64,000 nt of DNA from Circinella minor. Its lineage: Eukaryota; Mucoromycota; Mucoromycetes; Mucorales; Lichtheimiaceae. The notes under the pieces are model-generated. The model had not been told where the DNA came from and searched no databases. It was given only the letters and a program-made list of their open reading frames with translations. Location of the stretch: contig JAEPRB010000098.1 of NCBI GenBank assembly GCA_016758965.1, positions 62,001 to 126,000 on the forward strand, written 5' to 3'. Of the stretch, positions 1 to 15,706 are shown piece after piece (within the stretch, counting starts at the first letter, position 1; each line of letters begins with the position of its first letter). The translations under genes and the position numbers were made by a program.

Positions 1-96
1 CAACAAAATGTGGAAAAAAGAGAACAAGCATTTGTAAAGTATGGTGGAGAGAATATGATTGGAGATCGACATCCAGATTATCGATATAGTTTATAA
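1..96 (+). CDS. MFS transporter of the allantoate permease (ACS) type, C-terminal end only
   Basis: The first 96 bases read in one open frame to a TAA stop at 94-96 and encode about 31 residues ending in a hydrophilic tail with GDRHPDYRYSL. This kind of tail (charged stretch, then a D-F/Y-R-Y-x-L end) is typical of the fungal anion:cation symporter family (Dal5-like organic anion and vitamin permeases in the plasma membrane). The facing gene at 509-2241 ends in a very similar way (LRFRYRL), so the two are probably paralogues arranged tail to tail. The rest of the gene lies left of the window, so substrate and length cannot be judged. The call rests on this short tail and on the neighbour. Confidence 0.5.
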   Translation, partial: QQNVEKREQAFVKYGGENMIGDRHPDYRYSL

Positions 97-508
97 TATA
101 TATATATATATAAATCATAAATAAAATCTTTTGCATAATAATAATAATAAAAATACTATAGAAATTATGCCTACCAGTGATTTTTTCTTATTGGAAAGCA
201 AAAGACTTTATAGTAATAAAAATGTCTATTTTTATAATAATTATAATACATAAAGGACCATTATTGTTGACTTTGATTTTCTTTTTTAGATTTAATTGTA
301 TAAAGCTGTTTTAGAATTATTTATAAACTTGTAATTAAGATAATGATAGTGTTATTATATTATACGTATTAGATTATATAAAATTATTATAAGCAAAAAA
401 AAAAAAAAAAAAAAAAAAAAAGATAAAGATAAAAGGGTAAAGTATTTTGTTTGAGTTAAAAACAAAAAAAAAAAAAAGGATCAAAGTACGTAGATTTTTT
501 TTTTTTTT
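97..508. other. intergenic region between convergent transporter genes
   Basis: No coding signal. The stretch is AT-rich, with a TATATA run right after the first stop and a poly-A tract near 396-421. It should hold the 3' ends of both convergent transporter transcripts. Confidence 0.6.
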
Positions 509-2241
509 TTACAAACGATATCGAAATCTTAAATCCATTCCATCCGTCAAATCCAATTCTTCACGTCGTGTTTCCACTGAAGACAGCTCGCCTTTTTCTT
601 CCATTATTTGTCTTTTATTATTCTCTCGTTTATTAATCCATCGTATAATCAACATGAAAAAACATGCTATTCCTAATATAACAATAAAAGATATCAATCC
701 AGAATAATAATGAGGAGGTGTACTGTGACCCATAATAATTGGTCCAATGATATGACCAGCTGAATAGGTAGCTGATAAGGTTCCCAGATAAAATACGCGT
801 TTGGTATACCCAATGACGTTATTTATATAAGATGCTTCAAGGATAACAGCAGCAGGTGCAGGACTACTGAGAAAAATACCCATAAGCTGTATAGGTCCAC
901 TAGGTAATACACACAGTAAAAGTATACCAAGCATAGTAATCAATGTCAATAATATCATGGTATAGTAAATTTGGTTAAATTGTTGAATGATATAAAGAGA
1001 TATAAACAGAATCATAATGGTAGTCACGGCAATAGGTACATTCATTACAACGGATTGTAAATTCTATAAATATATTATTGTAACCTTCTTTAATATAAAA
1101 AGTCTTTTTTTTTTCTTTCTCATTTTTTATGTGTAACTTACTGAAAACCCCATTGATTTGATTAATTGTGAACTAAACTGAGTAGAACATGCGGCAGGTA
1201 TAGTAAGAAAAAAAGAGATAATTGAATAACAATAAAATCGAATATCTTTCATGGCTTCTTTAATATGATCAAAATTCACTTGATTTTTCTTAACAGTTCC
1301 ATTTTCTCGAATACGTGAATCCATTAATTCTTTTTCTTGTTCTGTTAATCGAAACCATCGAGATTTTGATGTATCAGGAAGAAAGATAAATACAATGATA
1401 CCGCATAAACTTGTAAGACCACCAAATATAATCATAAGCCATTTCCATGCATGTAAATTTGCTATACCATCCATATGACCAATGGCATAACTAAATAATC
1501 CACTACATGCCATACCTACAAAGTTGAAAACCATCATTATTGTAATCCAAAAGACTTGTTCATTTCGTCGATAAAACATACTAATAATTAGATATACTCT
1601 AGTATTTAAAGGAATATATTAATAGTGTTGATAACATGTATTATTGTTTTTTTTTTTCTTTTGATTTACTCAAAAGTTAAAGATACATACGCAGATAGAC
1701 TACATCCTTCAAAAAATCCGACTAAAAATCTTAATGCGGCTATTTGAGGAAAATTAGAAGCAGATGCTGTACAACCAACAGAAATTCCCCAACAAATTGA
1801 CATGAATCCAAAATATTTAGATACTGGAAATCGTTGTAAAAAATATTGATTTGGTAGCTAAATTTAATCATTTCAGTAAATGATTTCTTCTTTTTGATGG
1901 AGGGTGGAGAAAGATGATTTCTTACTTGAGTTATTATTTGTCCAATGAAAAAAAATGAACCAGAAAATCCAAATTCTTCAGTAGTCATTTTTGTATCTTC
2001 TAATAAACCAAGTACTGCACTATAATTTAATATAAACTTGTCTATGAACTATTTTATATATAGAGTGAATCATTTAATATATATATATATAAACAATAGT
2101 GTAACATGTGTTGTTGTGTGTATACGTATGAAAAGAAACTTTCACCTGAAGAATTTGAATTATACTTAATAAAGGTATTGTAGCCATAGTTATTTTTCTT
2201 GCAAGTTTTTGATCAGCTTCTTTATCATATGTATCATCCAT
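509..2241 (-). CDS. MFS transporter, allantoate permease (ACS/Dal5-like) family
   Basis: Five exons on the minus strand give 466 residues: 2241-2146, 2048-1926, 1857-1670, 1580-1142 and 1063-509. All junctions keep frame and use GTRAG-like donors. The start at 2241 is the only ATG before in-frame stops upstream. The product has the layout of the anion:cation symporter family: a charged N-terminus, a first helix continuing into FIDKFILNYSAVLGL, the loop LPNQYFLQRFPVSKYFG, FLVGFFEGCSLSAY in helix 4, MFYRRNEQ after helix 4, and a long central loop rich in charge (FLPDTSKSRWF). It should be a 12-helix plasma-membrane importer of small organic anions, ureides or vitamins; the exact substrate cannot be read. 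Its C-terminus resembles the truncated gene at 1-96, suggesting a tandem duplication with inversion. Confidence 0.85.
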
Positions 2242-2821
2242 TATTTGTTCTTCTTCTTGGTAGATTATTGTTTTATCATTTGATTTATCTCGATTTAATC
2301 TTTTATTATTACGTAAATATTAATTTTATTATTATTAACTTTTATATATATTTCTTGCTACGTATTTATTTAAAAATGCGTACATTGTTGTTTTCATACG
2401 TAATACTATTATATCTTTTAGTAACTCTTTATTAAAAAAAATTCGTTGTATTGAATGATAAGATTATAATAGTAGCAAATAGAAAGAAAAAGAAAAAATA
2501 GAAAGGAACAGAAAAAGAAGAAAAAAAACGATGGGAGTATAAATTTTTTTTTTTTTTTTTATGCATGTTGATGATCCACTAACTACTCCATGCATTTTTG
2601 ATTTAAGAATTCAAGAATTTATATAAGTAGAAAGGAAGAAAAAAGAAGCTAAAGTGCCCTCTTTTTTTTAACAGAATAGAAAGTTTATCGGAGTTTATAA
2701 AGTAAGCCACTTCTAATTTCTGCATTGAATTTTTATTTTTTTTTTATATAAAAAGGGGTTCTTCTTTTTTTTTTTCTTTTTGATCGAAAACTTTAATTAA
2801 TTTGAACTCAAAAGAATAATA
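2242..2821. promoter_or_regulatory. divergent intergenic region, transporter / C9orf85-like gene
   Basis: About 580 bases separate two divergent start codons, so both promoters must lie here. It holds T-rich and A-rich tracts and a TATATAAAAAGG stretch near 2745, about 75 bases upstream of the plus-strand start, a reasonable TATA-like candidate. No other motif was recognised. Confidence 0.4.
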
Positions 2822-3602
2822 ATGTCAAGTTACGAAAAAAAAGGAACGAGTCGTAAAGGAAATAATCGTAAAACGGGTCAAGCTCATCAAAATACGACTG
2901 CATGGAAACCAAATAAGAATTCAAAAAAAACTCGTGAAATTAATGCTTTACCTGTTTATGGATTATGTCAACGTTGTACTGATGTTATTATGTGGCGTAA
3001 AAAATATCGTAAATATAAACCTTTAACAGCTTTAAAGAAATGGTAAGCTATTTTTATAAATATATAAATATTTAAATTCTTTATGTTGTATGACTAATAT
3101 ATATATATATTTATATAGTACTGGATGTCAAGAAAAAGCTATTAAAGAAGCATATCATGTTCTTTGTAATAATTGTGCAAGTGATAAAAAAGTATGTGCA
3201 AAATGTTTAGAAAGTAAAGAAATTATTACAAAGTAAGTATAAAGAAAGAGGGAGGGGGGAGAGAGGAGGTTGGATGGGAGTTTATAAAAGAATGAAAAAA
3301 AAAAACTGACAACATTTTTTTTTTTTTACTTATAAAGTAAGGAGGATATTAAAACAAATGAAGATGAAGTTCGAGAACAACAAGAACAAGAACGTTTATT
3401 AAAAATGATGCCATTACGTCAACAAAGAAGTTATTTAAGAAAATTAGCACGTGAAGAAGAAGTACCTCATCTTAATCCTGAAGATTTTGAAGATAGTGAT
3501 TTTGATTTTGGTAGTGATTTTGATAGTGAAGATGAAAAAGAAGAAGAAAATGAACAAATAGATGAATTAACTGAAAAGACAAAAATTAGTTTAAAAGTAT
3601 AA
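2822..3602 (+). CDS. C9orf85-like (DUF2039) cysteine-rich protein
   Basis: Three exons (2822-3042, 3119-3232, 3338-3602) encode 199 residues. The N-terminus is basic and low in complexity (KGNNRKTGQAHQNTTAWKP), followed by four CxxC pairs at about residues 49/52, 74/77, 90/93 and 100/103, which would bind two zinc ions. Order and spacing, including the GLCQRC..W..KYRKYKPL block, match the conserved eukaryotic family of human C9orf85 (DUF2039). The function of that family is not established. The C-terminus is a long helix-prone region followed by an acidic Asp/Glu tail (about residues 160-190). Introns fall between zinc pairs. Nothing looks broken. Confidence 0.85.
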
Positions 3603-3778
3603 TAATTATAATATAATTGTATTTAATTTGTAAGATATTTTATTTTATACCCTTTTTCTCCTCCTTTCAAAATTAAATAAATTATATGATTATCTACATT
3701 AATACTTTTTATTTATTTATTTATTATAAATTGATGAAGAAGAAGAATAAGAAGAAATAAGAAGAAAGAAAGAAGGAA

Positions 3779-6395
3779 TTATTTAAAAGAATAATACCAT
3801 CTTTTAGATACATGTTGAATTGCTTCTATAAATGAATTCCATTTATCTAATCCATTTTTAGGTTGATAATATCCATTAGATGTAATTACATCTTCATTTT
3901 CAATAGGTGTTACCATTAATTCTGTACGTCTTGCTTGTGAATATTGTGCATCAATATCACTTAATGTTACTAAATTTTGTTCTGTTAAATAATGTGCTTC
4001 ATCTTTAAAAGATACTTCTAATAAATCCATAGGTGATTCAAGTATAAAAGATTGTGGACAATAGAAATCAGAGTAACTATAATATATATAATATTAGTTT
4101 ATATATCTTTTCCTCCTCTTCAATTCAATATTAATAATTTATTACCCTGTAAGTTCACATTGATCAATCACTGATTGTAATGAATTAGGTAATATAATTT
4201 GAGAATAATTATTCGGTATCTTGATCATATCTTCCTTTGTTTTAAAAGCAGTAAATTGTTTGGCTAATAATCTTATATCTACATGACTAGAAAAAAAAAA
4301 AAGAGTTTAGATCATTACTATATATATATATATAACTGTAGATTGTATATATTTACCCTGCCATTGAAATAAGATCAATAACAGATCGATTATTTTCACC
4401 TTCAGCTTTTTCTAATATTAATGAACCATCTTCTTGTACCAAAAATTCCACTCGAATACGATTAAATGATTTAATATTATCTGTATCATCAAAAGATGAA
4501 TTTTCATGTTCTGATTGAAATTCAATTAAAGTATTTCTATTTACATAATCAAGAACAACAGATCTTCTATGTACACCACTTTGATCCTTCATTACAGGAA
4601 TTAATGGTGCTGTAATATTTGCTGGTGGTTGTCTACAATTAAAAAAGGAAAAAAAAAAGATTAATTAAAAATATACATTAGAAAACAAAAAAAAAAAAAA
4701 CAAGAGATTTACTCACAAACCAAAAAAGAAATGTTGATGTTTAAATTGTTGAGTAAATTCTTTTAATGAAAAAGTATCAAAAACATTTGTTTTTGGAGTA
4801 GTAAGAATAGGTGATTTTTTTGATTTTGGATTTTCATAAAGAAAAGCACCAAATCTATATTTTTTTTTAAAAAAAAAAAGAGTTAATAAATAACATCTTA
4901 ATGATCTCTTTTCAATAAAAACTTTTTTTTTTTTTTACCTTGCTTCTAAATGAATATTGGTATCATTATCAAAATGAAATGGTTTTTGTAAAAGTTCTTT
5001 AATATTTAATTCAGATAAATTCTTTTCACTAAAAAAAAAAGTACACTATTAGTTTTCATGACATTTATTAATAATGATTATATAATTTACTTTACCTATC
5101 TATATTATCACCCATAAGATTAAAAAATGAAAGAGGTTTTGTTGAACTATACACTGGACCCTATTATTATATCAAAGTTATTAATAATTTTTTACAAGAA
5201 ATAAAAATTATTATTAATTAAAATACCTCATTTTGATTTTTTTGAACATGAGAAATACGACTCCATCCAAAAGGTTTTGTTGCTAAAGGCATTCCTTGAG
5301 AATCATGTAATGGCATGAATTCAAATTCATTATTATCCGATGTAATATTTAAAAATGTATAATCAGCAGTATTAAGTGATTTTTTATTTGATATATTTAA
5401 TTCACTTAATGCTTGTGCTAATAATAATTTAGCTTGATCCATGGATTTTTTTGATAATGCTGCAAATGTAAACTATTATATTTTTTCCAAATTTAGTTTA
5501 TATTTCCTACTAACCCCCCACACTAACCCCCACCAAAATCAACTATTTCCATATATATATATATATTTACCTTATTATCCTTATTCACTGAAATAAAAGT
5601 TTTACTTTGTTTTGAAATATTTGGAATAATAGGCATCACTTTAGTAACCACATCATTAAATACAAGTCCTTCTTTTAATGGTGATTTTAATTTACAATCT
5701 TCTTGTATTAATTGTTTAAATTCTTCTCGAATGGCTTGTTGTGCTCTTGCAATATTTTTAGGTAATCCTTCAATCATATATTGTCCTTGATCTACCATAA
5801 TCGTTATTTGAACATCATTGGCTTGTTCAATATCACGTAACATAGATCCTTCATCACCAATAATAAAAAATAATTCAGATTTATTCGTTTTAAAATGTGT
5901 TTGTACTGTATCTTGTTTTCTTTTTCTTTCAGCTTCTAAAACCATAGTTCGAGAAGGAAATCCCCAATAGTTATTGATAATAATAGTAATTAAATCATTC
6001 TTTTTGACCTTGTTGAAATTAATAGTAGTTTTATGTTTATAATAAGTTTTTAAATAAAGACGTAGTTGAGGTACAGTATAAGATTGGTTGAGTGTTAAAG
6101 AAAGTGCTTCATAAACTTTATCATTGATTACACGATTACGTCCTTTAGGACGATGGGATTCGATTGATTGAAGTAGATCATGATCCATTTGTTGTTGTTG
6201 TTGTTGTTGTTGTAATAATGAACAGGAAGTATTCAATGAACGAATACAACGACGTCGTTGTATAGGTATTTGTTGTTGTTGTTGTTTTGAATAGGATATA
6301 ATACGATAAGTTGATGGTCGAGACATATTAATAGTCATTCGACGTGTTGATAATTGAAATAAACATGATCGCGTTAATGAAGTCGACGACCCCAT
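3779..6395 (-). CDS. SLS1: mitochondrial KH-domain protein, Sls1-like
   Basis: Eight exons on the minus strand (6395-5571, 5472-5227, 5160-5096, 5028-4939, 4854-4717, 4632-4357, 4286-4146, 4076-3779) join in frame to 692 residues. The N-terminus is rich in Arg, Ser and Thr with few acids and holds two poly-Gln runs, as expected of a mitochondrial presequence. A domain with LTLNQSYTVPQLRLYLK and then KH-like segments follow (residues about 165-230: ELFFIIGDEGSMLRDIE, QYMIEGLPKNIARAQQAI). This order suits the fungal Sls1 family, inner-membrane-associated proteins that couple mitochondrial transcripts to translation. The assignment is from overall layout and length (yeast Sls1 is about 640 residues), not from a search; another mitochondrial RNA-binding KH protein is possible. 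It diverges from U2SURP with 199 bases between starts. Confidence 0.6.
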
Positions 6396-6594
6396 TTTTA
6401 ATGTTTATTATTTTTTTGGTGTTGCAAAAAAAAAAGAAAATTTTGGGGCTATCTACCTTTATTTTTTTTTTTATTATTTTTTTTTGTTGTTGACAGCTTT
6501 TATAATAATAAAGTCCGCCTCACGCCAAACGAATCTGTTCTCATTTTTTCTTTTTTTCCCATTCTTTTTATTATTATTTTTTAAGAGAAAAACG
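6396..6594. promoter_or_regulatory. compact bidirectional promoter, Sls1-like / U2SURP
   Basis: Only 199 bases separate the two divergent start codons. The region is dominated by T-rich tracts on the plus strand (6450-6485 and 6545-6580). No TATA box is evident, which suits housekeeping genes. Confidence 0.55.
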
Positions 6595-10287
<3,693 letters not shown>

Positions 10288-10652
10288 TATAATAAAAAAT
10301 CAACAATTCATCTTCGTAAAGCTTCGTGCTATATCTATTTACTAATGTTGCGTATATAATAACTAGAAAATAGTTTTTATGCAGCATGCATTAGACTCTT
10401 ATTCTTTTTATATATAAAATGAAGCAAAAGTAATTTTATTTATTTTTTTGATAGATTTGATGTTATAAAAAATTGTTAAAGTGATATCATATATGCAAAG
10501 TACTATTAGATTACAATAACTTTGGGTTATGTAGCAAACGAAAAAAAAAAAAAAAACAGTTGTGAAGAAAGATGGAATATGTTTCCCAAAAGCAAAAGGG
10601 AAAAGTTATGTTGTAAAAAAAAAAAAAAAAGCAAAAAACGGGGATTATCATA
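10288..10652. other. intergenic, convergent 3' ends
   Basis: About 365 bases between the U2SURP stop and the Ubl-RING stop. AT-rich with two poly-A runs (about 10541-10556 and 10614-10630). No gene is seen. Confidence 0.6.
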
Positions 10653-12110
10653 TTACAATGAACCAGGTGAACCAGCTCGACACATGGGACAAGTTAAATG
10701 CCAGGATGAAATACATTCTGCGTGGAATTGATGAGAACATTCCAAAGTAACAGTACTTTTGTCATCATCTTCTAGGATCTTCAAGCAAATGGTACAAGGT
10801 TCATTTGTACTGGCTGTCAATGGACGTGCTTCAAATCCGAGTCGTCTCCAGGAAACTTGTTTCTTGGGATCATACACTTGATATTGATCTTCTGGTAATA
10901 CTTGATACCAGTCGGATTTATAAGTAGATCCATCTTGCTTTACACCAAAGATTCGATAATGACATTTAACAAATCCAACAGTGAGAGGAATAACATTGGT
11001 AGAATCACCGCAATTTGGACAAGGTGTCAAAGTATCCCCAAGTTCAAATCGGCTGTATCCGTGCGGGTAGACCATTTCATAGTCAGTACACTTGCACTCC
11101 AGCTCAATATTAGTACCCCAAGTGCCGGTACGACCTGGTGGTGCATAATCAACAAGCTTGCGAGTTAGACGGCTGCTTCTGTCGGACACATCAGCAAATT
11201 TTCTCATTAAAAGTGAATGGCCACCAGATAATCGAAGCGAAAGTTGGATTGTTGCATTATTTGTGATGTTATAAGTGGCAAGAGTTTGATTGTTTACCAA
11301 CACTTTTGCAAGGTATACCAATATTTGTTCATCAATAGAGATACCCTCTTTATCGCAAATAACTTGTTTTAATTCACGAATGGTTTGATTAGTACGTAAA
11401 TTAAAGCTGATCGTACTGCCATCCAGTGTCACGACAAAACCTTGAACAGATTTGGGCTTCCTGATATTCTTGATATTTTGTGCTTTGTTAGAATCATTGA
11501 TATCTTTGGTGGAACGTAACAAATAAAATGTATCACAATTTCTAACATCGTAGTTATCGATAGTATGGTTGTCCTTCATTTGAAGACCGTTGAAGTAGAG
11601 TTGGAACTGGTGTTCCTTGGCCTTGGGAATCATTTTACAGGACGATGATTCTTTGCTCTCTGTAGCTTGAGACAATATTGTCTTTTTCACATTAGACACC
11701 ATATCATGTCGGTAAATAAGAATATTTTTATGAGTTCCATGCGCGGTAACAATATTAACAAGAATAAGTTTGCCGTTCATGATTGATTTTCGGTGACTAG
11801 GTACTAATTTAACTTTGTTATCAAATTGAATAGCTTGATCAGGGTTGGCAGCAAAATTACTCTTGTAAGTCAGAGTTCGACCAAAAAGTTTATAGTATCG
11901 CATTGACTTTTCGCCATCTTCAATAATTTCACCATCAAGATGGATACTATTCCAAAACAAATTCCCAACTTCTGTATTAACCAGCTTGTTTGTAACCCGA
12001 TCCATGATAAACTGAACTGGTTCATCGTCATTGGCTGGTACGTTTATCGTAAAGCCAGGTATTTCAGCAATAAGAATAGTTTGTTGTTCTGGCTGATCCA
12101 TGATAATCAA
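10653..12110 (-). CDS. intronless protein with tandem ubiquitin-like domains and a RING-H2 finger
   Basis: A single uninterrupted frame of 485 residues in a neighbourhood where nearly every gene is spliced. The third ubiquitin-like module (about 223-297) tracks ubiquitin well: GFVVTLDGSTISFNL, TIRELKQVICDKEGI, QTLATYNI and an end LSLRLSGG in place of LRLRGG. A second module (about 113-199) has QLYFNGLQMKDNHTIDNYDV; residues 10-105 may be a third, diverged one. After a cysteine-containing linker (C339, C341, C364, C367, C383) the C-terminus is a canonical RING-H2: C439, C442, C458, H460, H463, C466, C474, C477. By family knowledge this should be an E3 ubiquitin ligase, cytosolic or nuclear since no signal or membrane segment is seen. 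The start could be Met1 or Met4. No gene name is recognised. Confidence 0.85.
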   Translation of the reverse strand: MIIMDQPEQQTILIAEIPGFTINVPANDDEPVQFIMDRVTNKLVNTEVGNLFWNSIHLDGEIIEDGEKSMRYYKLFGRTLTYKSNFAANPDQAIQFDNKVKLVPSHRKSIMNGKLILVNIVTAHGTHKNILIYRHDMVSNVKKTILSQATESKESSSCKMIPKAKEHQFQLYFNGLQMKDNHTIDNYDVRNCDTFYLLRSTKDINDSNKAQNIKNIRKPKSVQGFVVTLDGSTISFNLRTNQTIRELKQVICDKEGISIDEQILVYLAKVLVNNQTLATYNITNNATIQLSLRLSGGHSLLMRKFADVSDRSSRLTRKLVDYAPPGRTGTWGTNIELECKCTDYEMVYPHGYSRFELGDTLTPCPNCGDSTNVIPLTVGFVKCHYRIFGVKQDGSTYKSDWYQVLPEDQYQVYDPKKQVSWRRLGFEARPLTASTNEPCTICLKILEDDDKSTVTLECSHQFHAECISSWHLTCPMCRAGSPGSL

Positions 12111-12685
12111 GAATAGAAAATGTAAGAAAACAAATGAAAATTATTTCGATAAAGAAAAGAAAAAGAAACAAGTATGAGATATATATTCAGATATGTTATT
12201 CTCACGTTTTACTTGAATCATATGTATTCTTATTAGCATAGCTGCTACACTACTTGTGTCTGTAATTGATAAATTAAAAAAAAAACATAATATGATACAT
12301 TCTTTTTCTTTCTACCTATTATAACATTTTTAATAAACAAATACGTAAACAATGAAAAAAGAATTATGTCAAAGAAAGAATGCATGAATGATTGTAGTAT
12401 ATTTGAATACTTATTAAGTTATATCAAATCTATGTAGAACAGTGTATTTATTATTCAATGGCGACTTTTAACATTATTTATCAATTGTATGTTAATTCTT
12501 TATAATCTAATATTTATTTTTGATAAATTATTTTAAAAGATTATGACTTCTTTTTTTTTAATTACCATCAATTAAACCGCGTTTTTCACCTTAAATTGAG
12601 AAAAACCAACTCTTTTTTTTTTTTTTTTGTTCATCCTCTTAACGTACATAAAACAGTAATTATTATTCTTGTTTTATACAATATC
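12111..12685. promoter_or_regulatory. divergent intergenic region
   Basis: 575 bases between divergent start codons of the Ubl-RING gene and the PB1-like gene. AT-rich with poly-T tracts (12551-12559, 12613-12629). No reading frame or known element is recognised. Confidence 0.5.
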
Positions 12686-13111
12686 ATGTCAAGTAAAGTG
12701 GACCATTTTCCTAAACCCACTCCCGATGAAATCATTATACAACTTGGGTACTCTTATTCCTTTTTTGCACCGAAAGATATTACTTTTAATGAATTACGAA
12801 GTATGGTACGTATGAATTGCATTCTTTTTATATTATTGTAAAAGTTGATGATATATACCTTATATGATAGAACCAATTATTTACTTAATATTTATCTTTC
12901 TATTTAATTAAAGATTCATTATCGTATTACGTTAAAACCTAATAGTGTAATCTATTATTATAAACCTTATAATGAAACCAAGATACTTTTAAAAACAAAC
13001 GATGATTTGAATTGTGCGTTAAACAGATTTCCATCACTATCTTTGAAGAATCAAGATAATAGTGATAACAAGATTGTTTCCTATTTTTGTGTTTTCGTTG
13101 GACATTTATAA
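12686..13111 (+). CDS. small PB1-domain-like protein
   Basis: Two exons (12686-12805, 12914-13111) encode 105 residues. The layout resembles one PB1 fold: a first strand pair (IIIQLGYSYSFFAPKDITF), a helix (NELRSMIHYRI), a strand with aromatics (SVIYYYKPYNETKI) and a final LLKTNDDLNCAL block that looks like the acidic OPCA part of PB1 domains. PB1 domains mediate head-to-tail protein contacts in signalling and autophagy scaffolds. Here the domain is the whole protein, with no partner domain visible. The first intron uses GTACGT. It is short and could be part of a longer gene with further exons, though the upstream sequence shows none. The function is unknown. Confidence 0.5.
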
Positions 13112-13666
13112 ATACAAGTAATAGTATGATTTGTTTGACAAAAAACCATTAAATTGTATTAATAATACGTAGTTTAATGAAAATAGCGTATATAACTCTT
13201 TTTTAGTAGTATTGCATATATATTCTTTCTTTTTTCAATTGCTCAAACAATAATAATAAAACTCTACATATATATGTATTATTGCTATCACTTGACAAAA
13301 TTGTTAATAGTATATAGATATAGCTTATAAGTCTATATCTTCAGGTTAAAAAATATCTTGCTAATTTGTACTAGCAAACAAATATTACATGAGTACTTCA
13401 AGGCATTACATAATTATTAAAGAAGGAGGATGGTAAGTCGGATCTCTAAAAACCCAGCATCATTGAATTGAGGCCGTTGTCAAAAAAAATAAAAAAAAAA
13501 AAATGACTCCTTCACACGCTATTATATAATAATACTCCTCCTTGCTTTACTCTACTTTTACACCATATAAATATACCTTCTTTTTTTTTATTATTTTCTC
13601 ACCTTCTTCTTCCTCTCTCAACAAAGAAAAAAAAAATAAATTAAAGAAAAGCAAAAAATAATAATA
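13112..13666. other. intergenic region upstream of the Ugo1-like gene
   Basis: 555 bases, AT-rich. A pyrimidine-rich block (13580-13620) lies just before the Ugo1-like start and may mark its transcription start region. Nothing else was seen. Confidence 0.5.
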
Positions 13667-15526
13667 ATGTCAATGAAGGACTACCAATCCCAAAATGGTG
13701 GGAGTCAACAAGTATCCTATAATCCTTTACGACCTTATTATACACCCGGTTTGCATCACCAACATAATTATACTTCTTTACCTTCAAGTGATACAATCCC
13801 GGGTCATACACCTCAAATATTTATTGACGACGATAAACAAGGCATTCCATTAAAAAGTACTACAACTAAATTCACGAGTTTTGCAGCGTTTAAATATTTC
13901 ATGACAATGTGTACAAGTCCCTTTGAAGTTGGTACAACGTTATTACAAGTTCAATATGCACCTCATGAAAGTGTAGAAGTATTTGGGTCTCATGAAACTT
14001 TGATATTAGAAGAAGAAGAAGAAACTATTAATGTAAGTAATTTTTTTTTCTTTAAAAGAGTATATACAGTGTATATTTGTTTATCTTGACAAATAAAAAA
14101 ATAAAAATAATAGAATACACGACCACTTGATGATATAACATCTTCTTCTGATGAAGAAGGAGGTTTTTTTGGTAATCGACCTCAACAACAACAACAGCAT
14201 CATCATCATCAAGAAACAAGCAGTCAATGGAGTGGTAGATCAAAAGTACGTCGTAGTCGAAGTATTTTAAGTAATAATGAAACGCGAAGTGTTTATGATG
14301 ATCAATCCAGACCTACATATCAAATGGCACCTATGGATGGAGGTGTATTAGATATATTAGGACGTATTATGAAACAACCTACAGAAGGATGGAAATCATT
14401 ATTTAAAGGTTTGTTTTTTTTTATATATATATAATTATCAAATGAAATATTTTAATTCAAATAATATTGTAATAATAGGACAACGAGTCACTTGGATATA
14501 TGAAATGTTATGGGGATTTTTACAACCTGGATTTGAAAGTTCACTAAACGACGTGTTTGGTCTGTACGACGATACTATACCCCTCATGCATCTTGAAAAA
14601 ATTGCTCCTAATTTGATTACTATTGTTGTGAGTCATATTGTAGTAGGTGTATTATTAAGTCCATTAGAAATTATTCGAACAAGGTAAATATATCTTTATT
14701 TCTTTATTTTACATTATATTAAAACCATAATACTAATCTTCTTCTTTTTTTATTTTTTTGTCACGTTATATAAAATAGATTAATAGTACAATCTGCTTCA
14801 CCTTCTAATAGCAAATATAAAGGTATCATCCATGCATTCCGAACCATGTGTCGTGAAGAAGGAGGTATTCGAGCCATTTATTTGTCACATAACTTACTCC
14901 CTACCCTCTTGTATCATACTGTTCGTCCATTACTTGCAAGTAGTATTCCTATTGTCATTGATCGTACATTGGGTATTTCCGCACAAGATTCACCTGTTCT
15001 TTATGGTGCTGCAGAGTTAACATTACGTACACTTGGATTAGTGATTACATTACCTTTGGAAACCATTCGGAAACGACTTCATTGTTGTCAAGTACCTAAT
15101 AAAGAACAACGTTTTGAAACAACTGTAGCCATTCGACCTGTACCTTATAAAGGAGTATTAGATGCATTATATAAAATAATGAAAGAAGAAGGAACAAAAG
15201 AAAAACGAATTAAACAACAACAAAAACAAAAACAACGTAATTTATCAAGTTTATCAGAAACAAGTAGTGATAGTGAAGATGATTTCTTACCACAAAAATC
15301 ATCACGTAATAATAATAATTCAAGCAGTGCTTGGGGTATTCGTGGATTATACAAAGGATTTGGTATGCAATTAGCAGCCAATGGTATGGCTTTTGTATTT
15401 CATGCTATTAATGGAATGGATGAAGGTAAAGAAAAAAAACTATTTTTTTTTATCAACTAGTGTATTATGAAATGTATAAATTAATATGAAATAACTCTTT
15501 TTTTTTCAGATGATTTTGATGCATAG
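13667..15526 (+). CDS. UGO1: mitochondrial outer-membrane fusion carrier, Ugo1-like
   Basis: Five exons (13667-14032, 14114-14408, 14479-14683, 14779-15425, 15510-15526) join to 509 residues; the last exon is only 17 bases and adds DDFDA plus the stop. The product is a modified mitochondrial carrier (SLC25 fold). Degenerate carrier signatures remain: CTSPFEVGTTLLQVQ at about 85, LSPLEIIRTRLIVQS at about 280 and LPLETIRKRL at about 385, each followed by a YKG segment (KYKGI, PYKGV, LYKGFG). A long hydrophilic N-terminus and insertions with acidic and Ser/Gln/His-rich stretches separate them. This pattern and the length match fungal Ugo1, which links outer and inner membrane fusion machineries (Fzo1, Mgm1). 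SLC25A46 is the related animal protein. The gene looks intact. Confidence 0.8.
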
Positions 15527-15706
15527 AGACATGTTATATATATATCCAATAAAATAAAATAATCAAGTATATTTATTTCTTTTCTTATTAATGTAAGGCC
15601 CTTTTATACTAAGGAACTATTAAATGAAATAATGTATGTATGATAACAATATAATATACATGAAATTTGAGGATTAAAAAATAATAGTCATTTTGTTTAT
15701 TTATTA

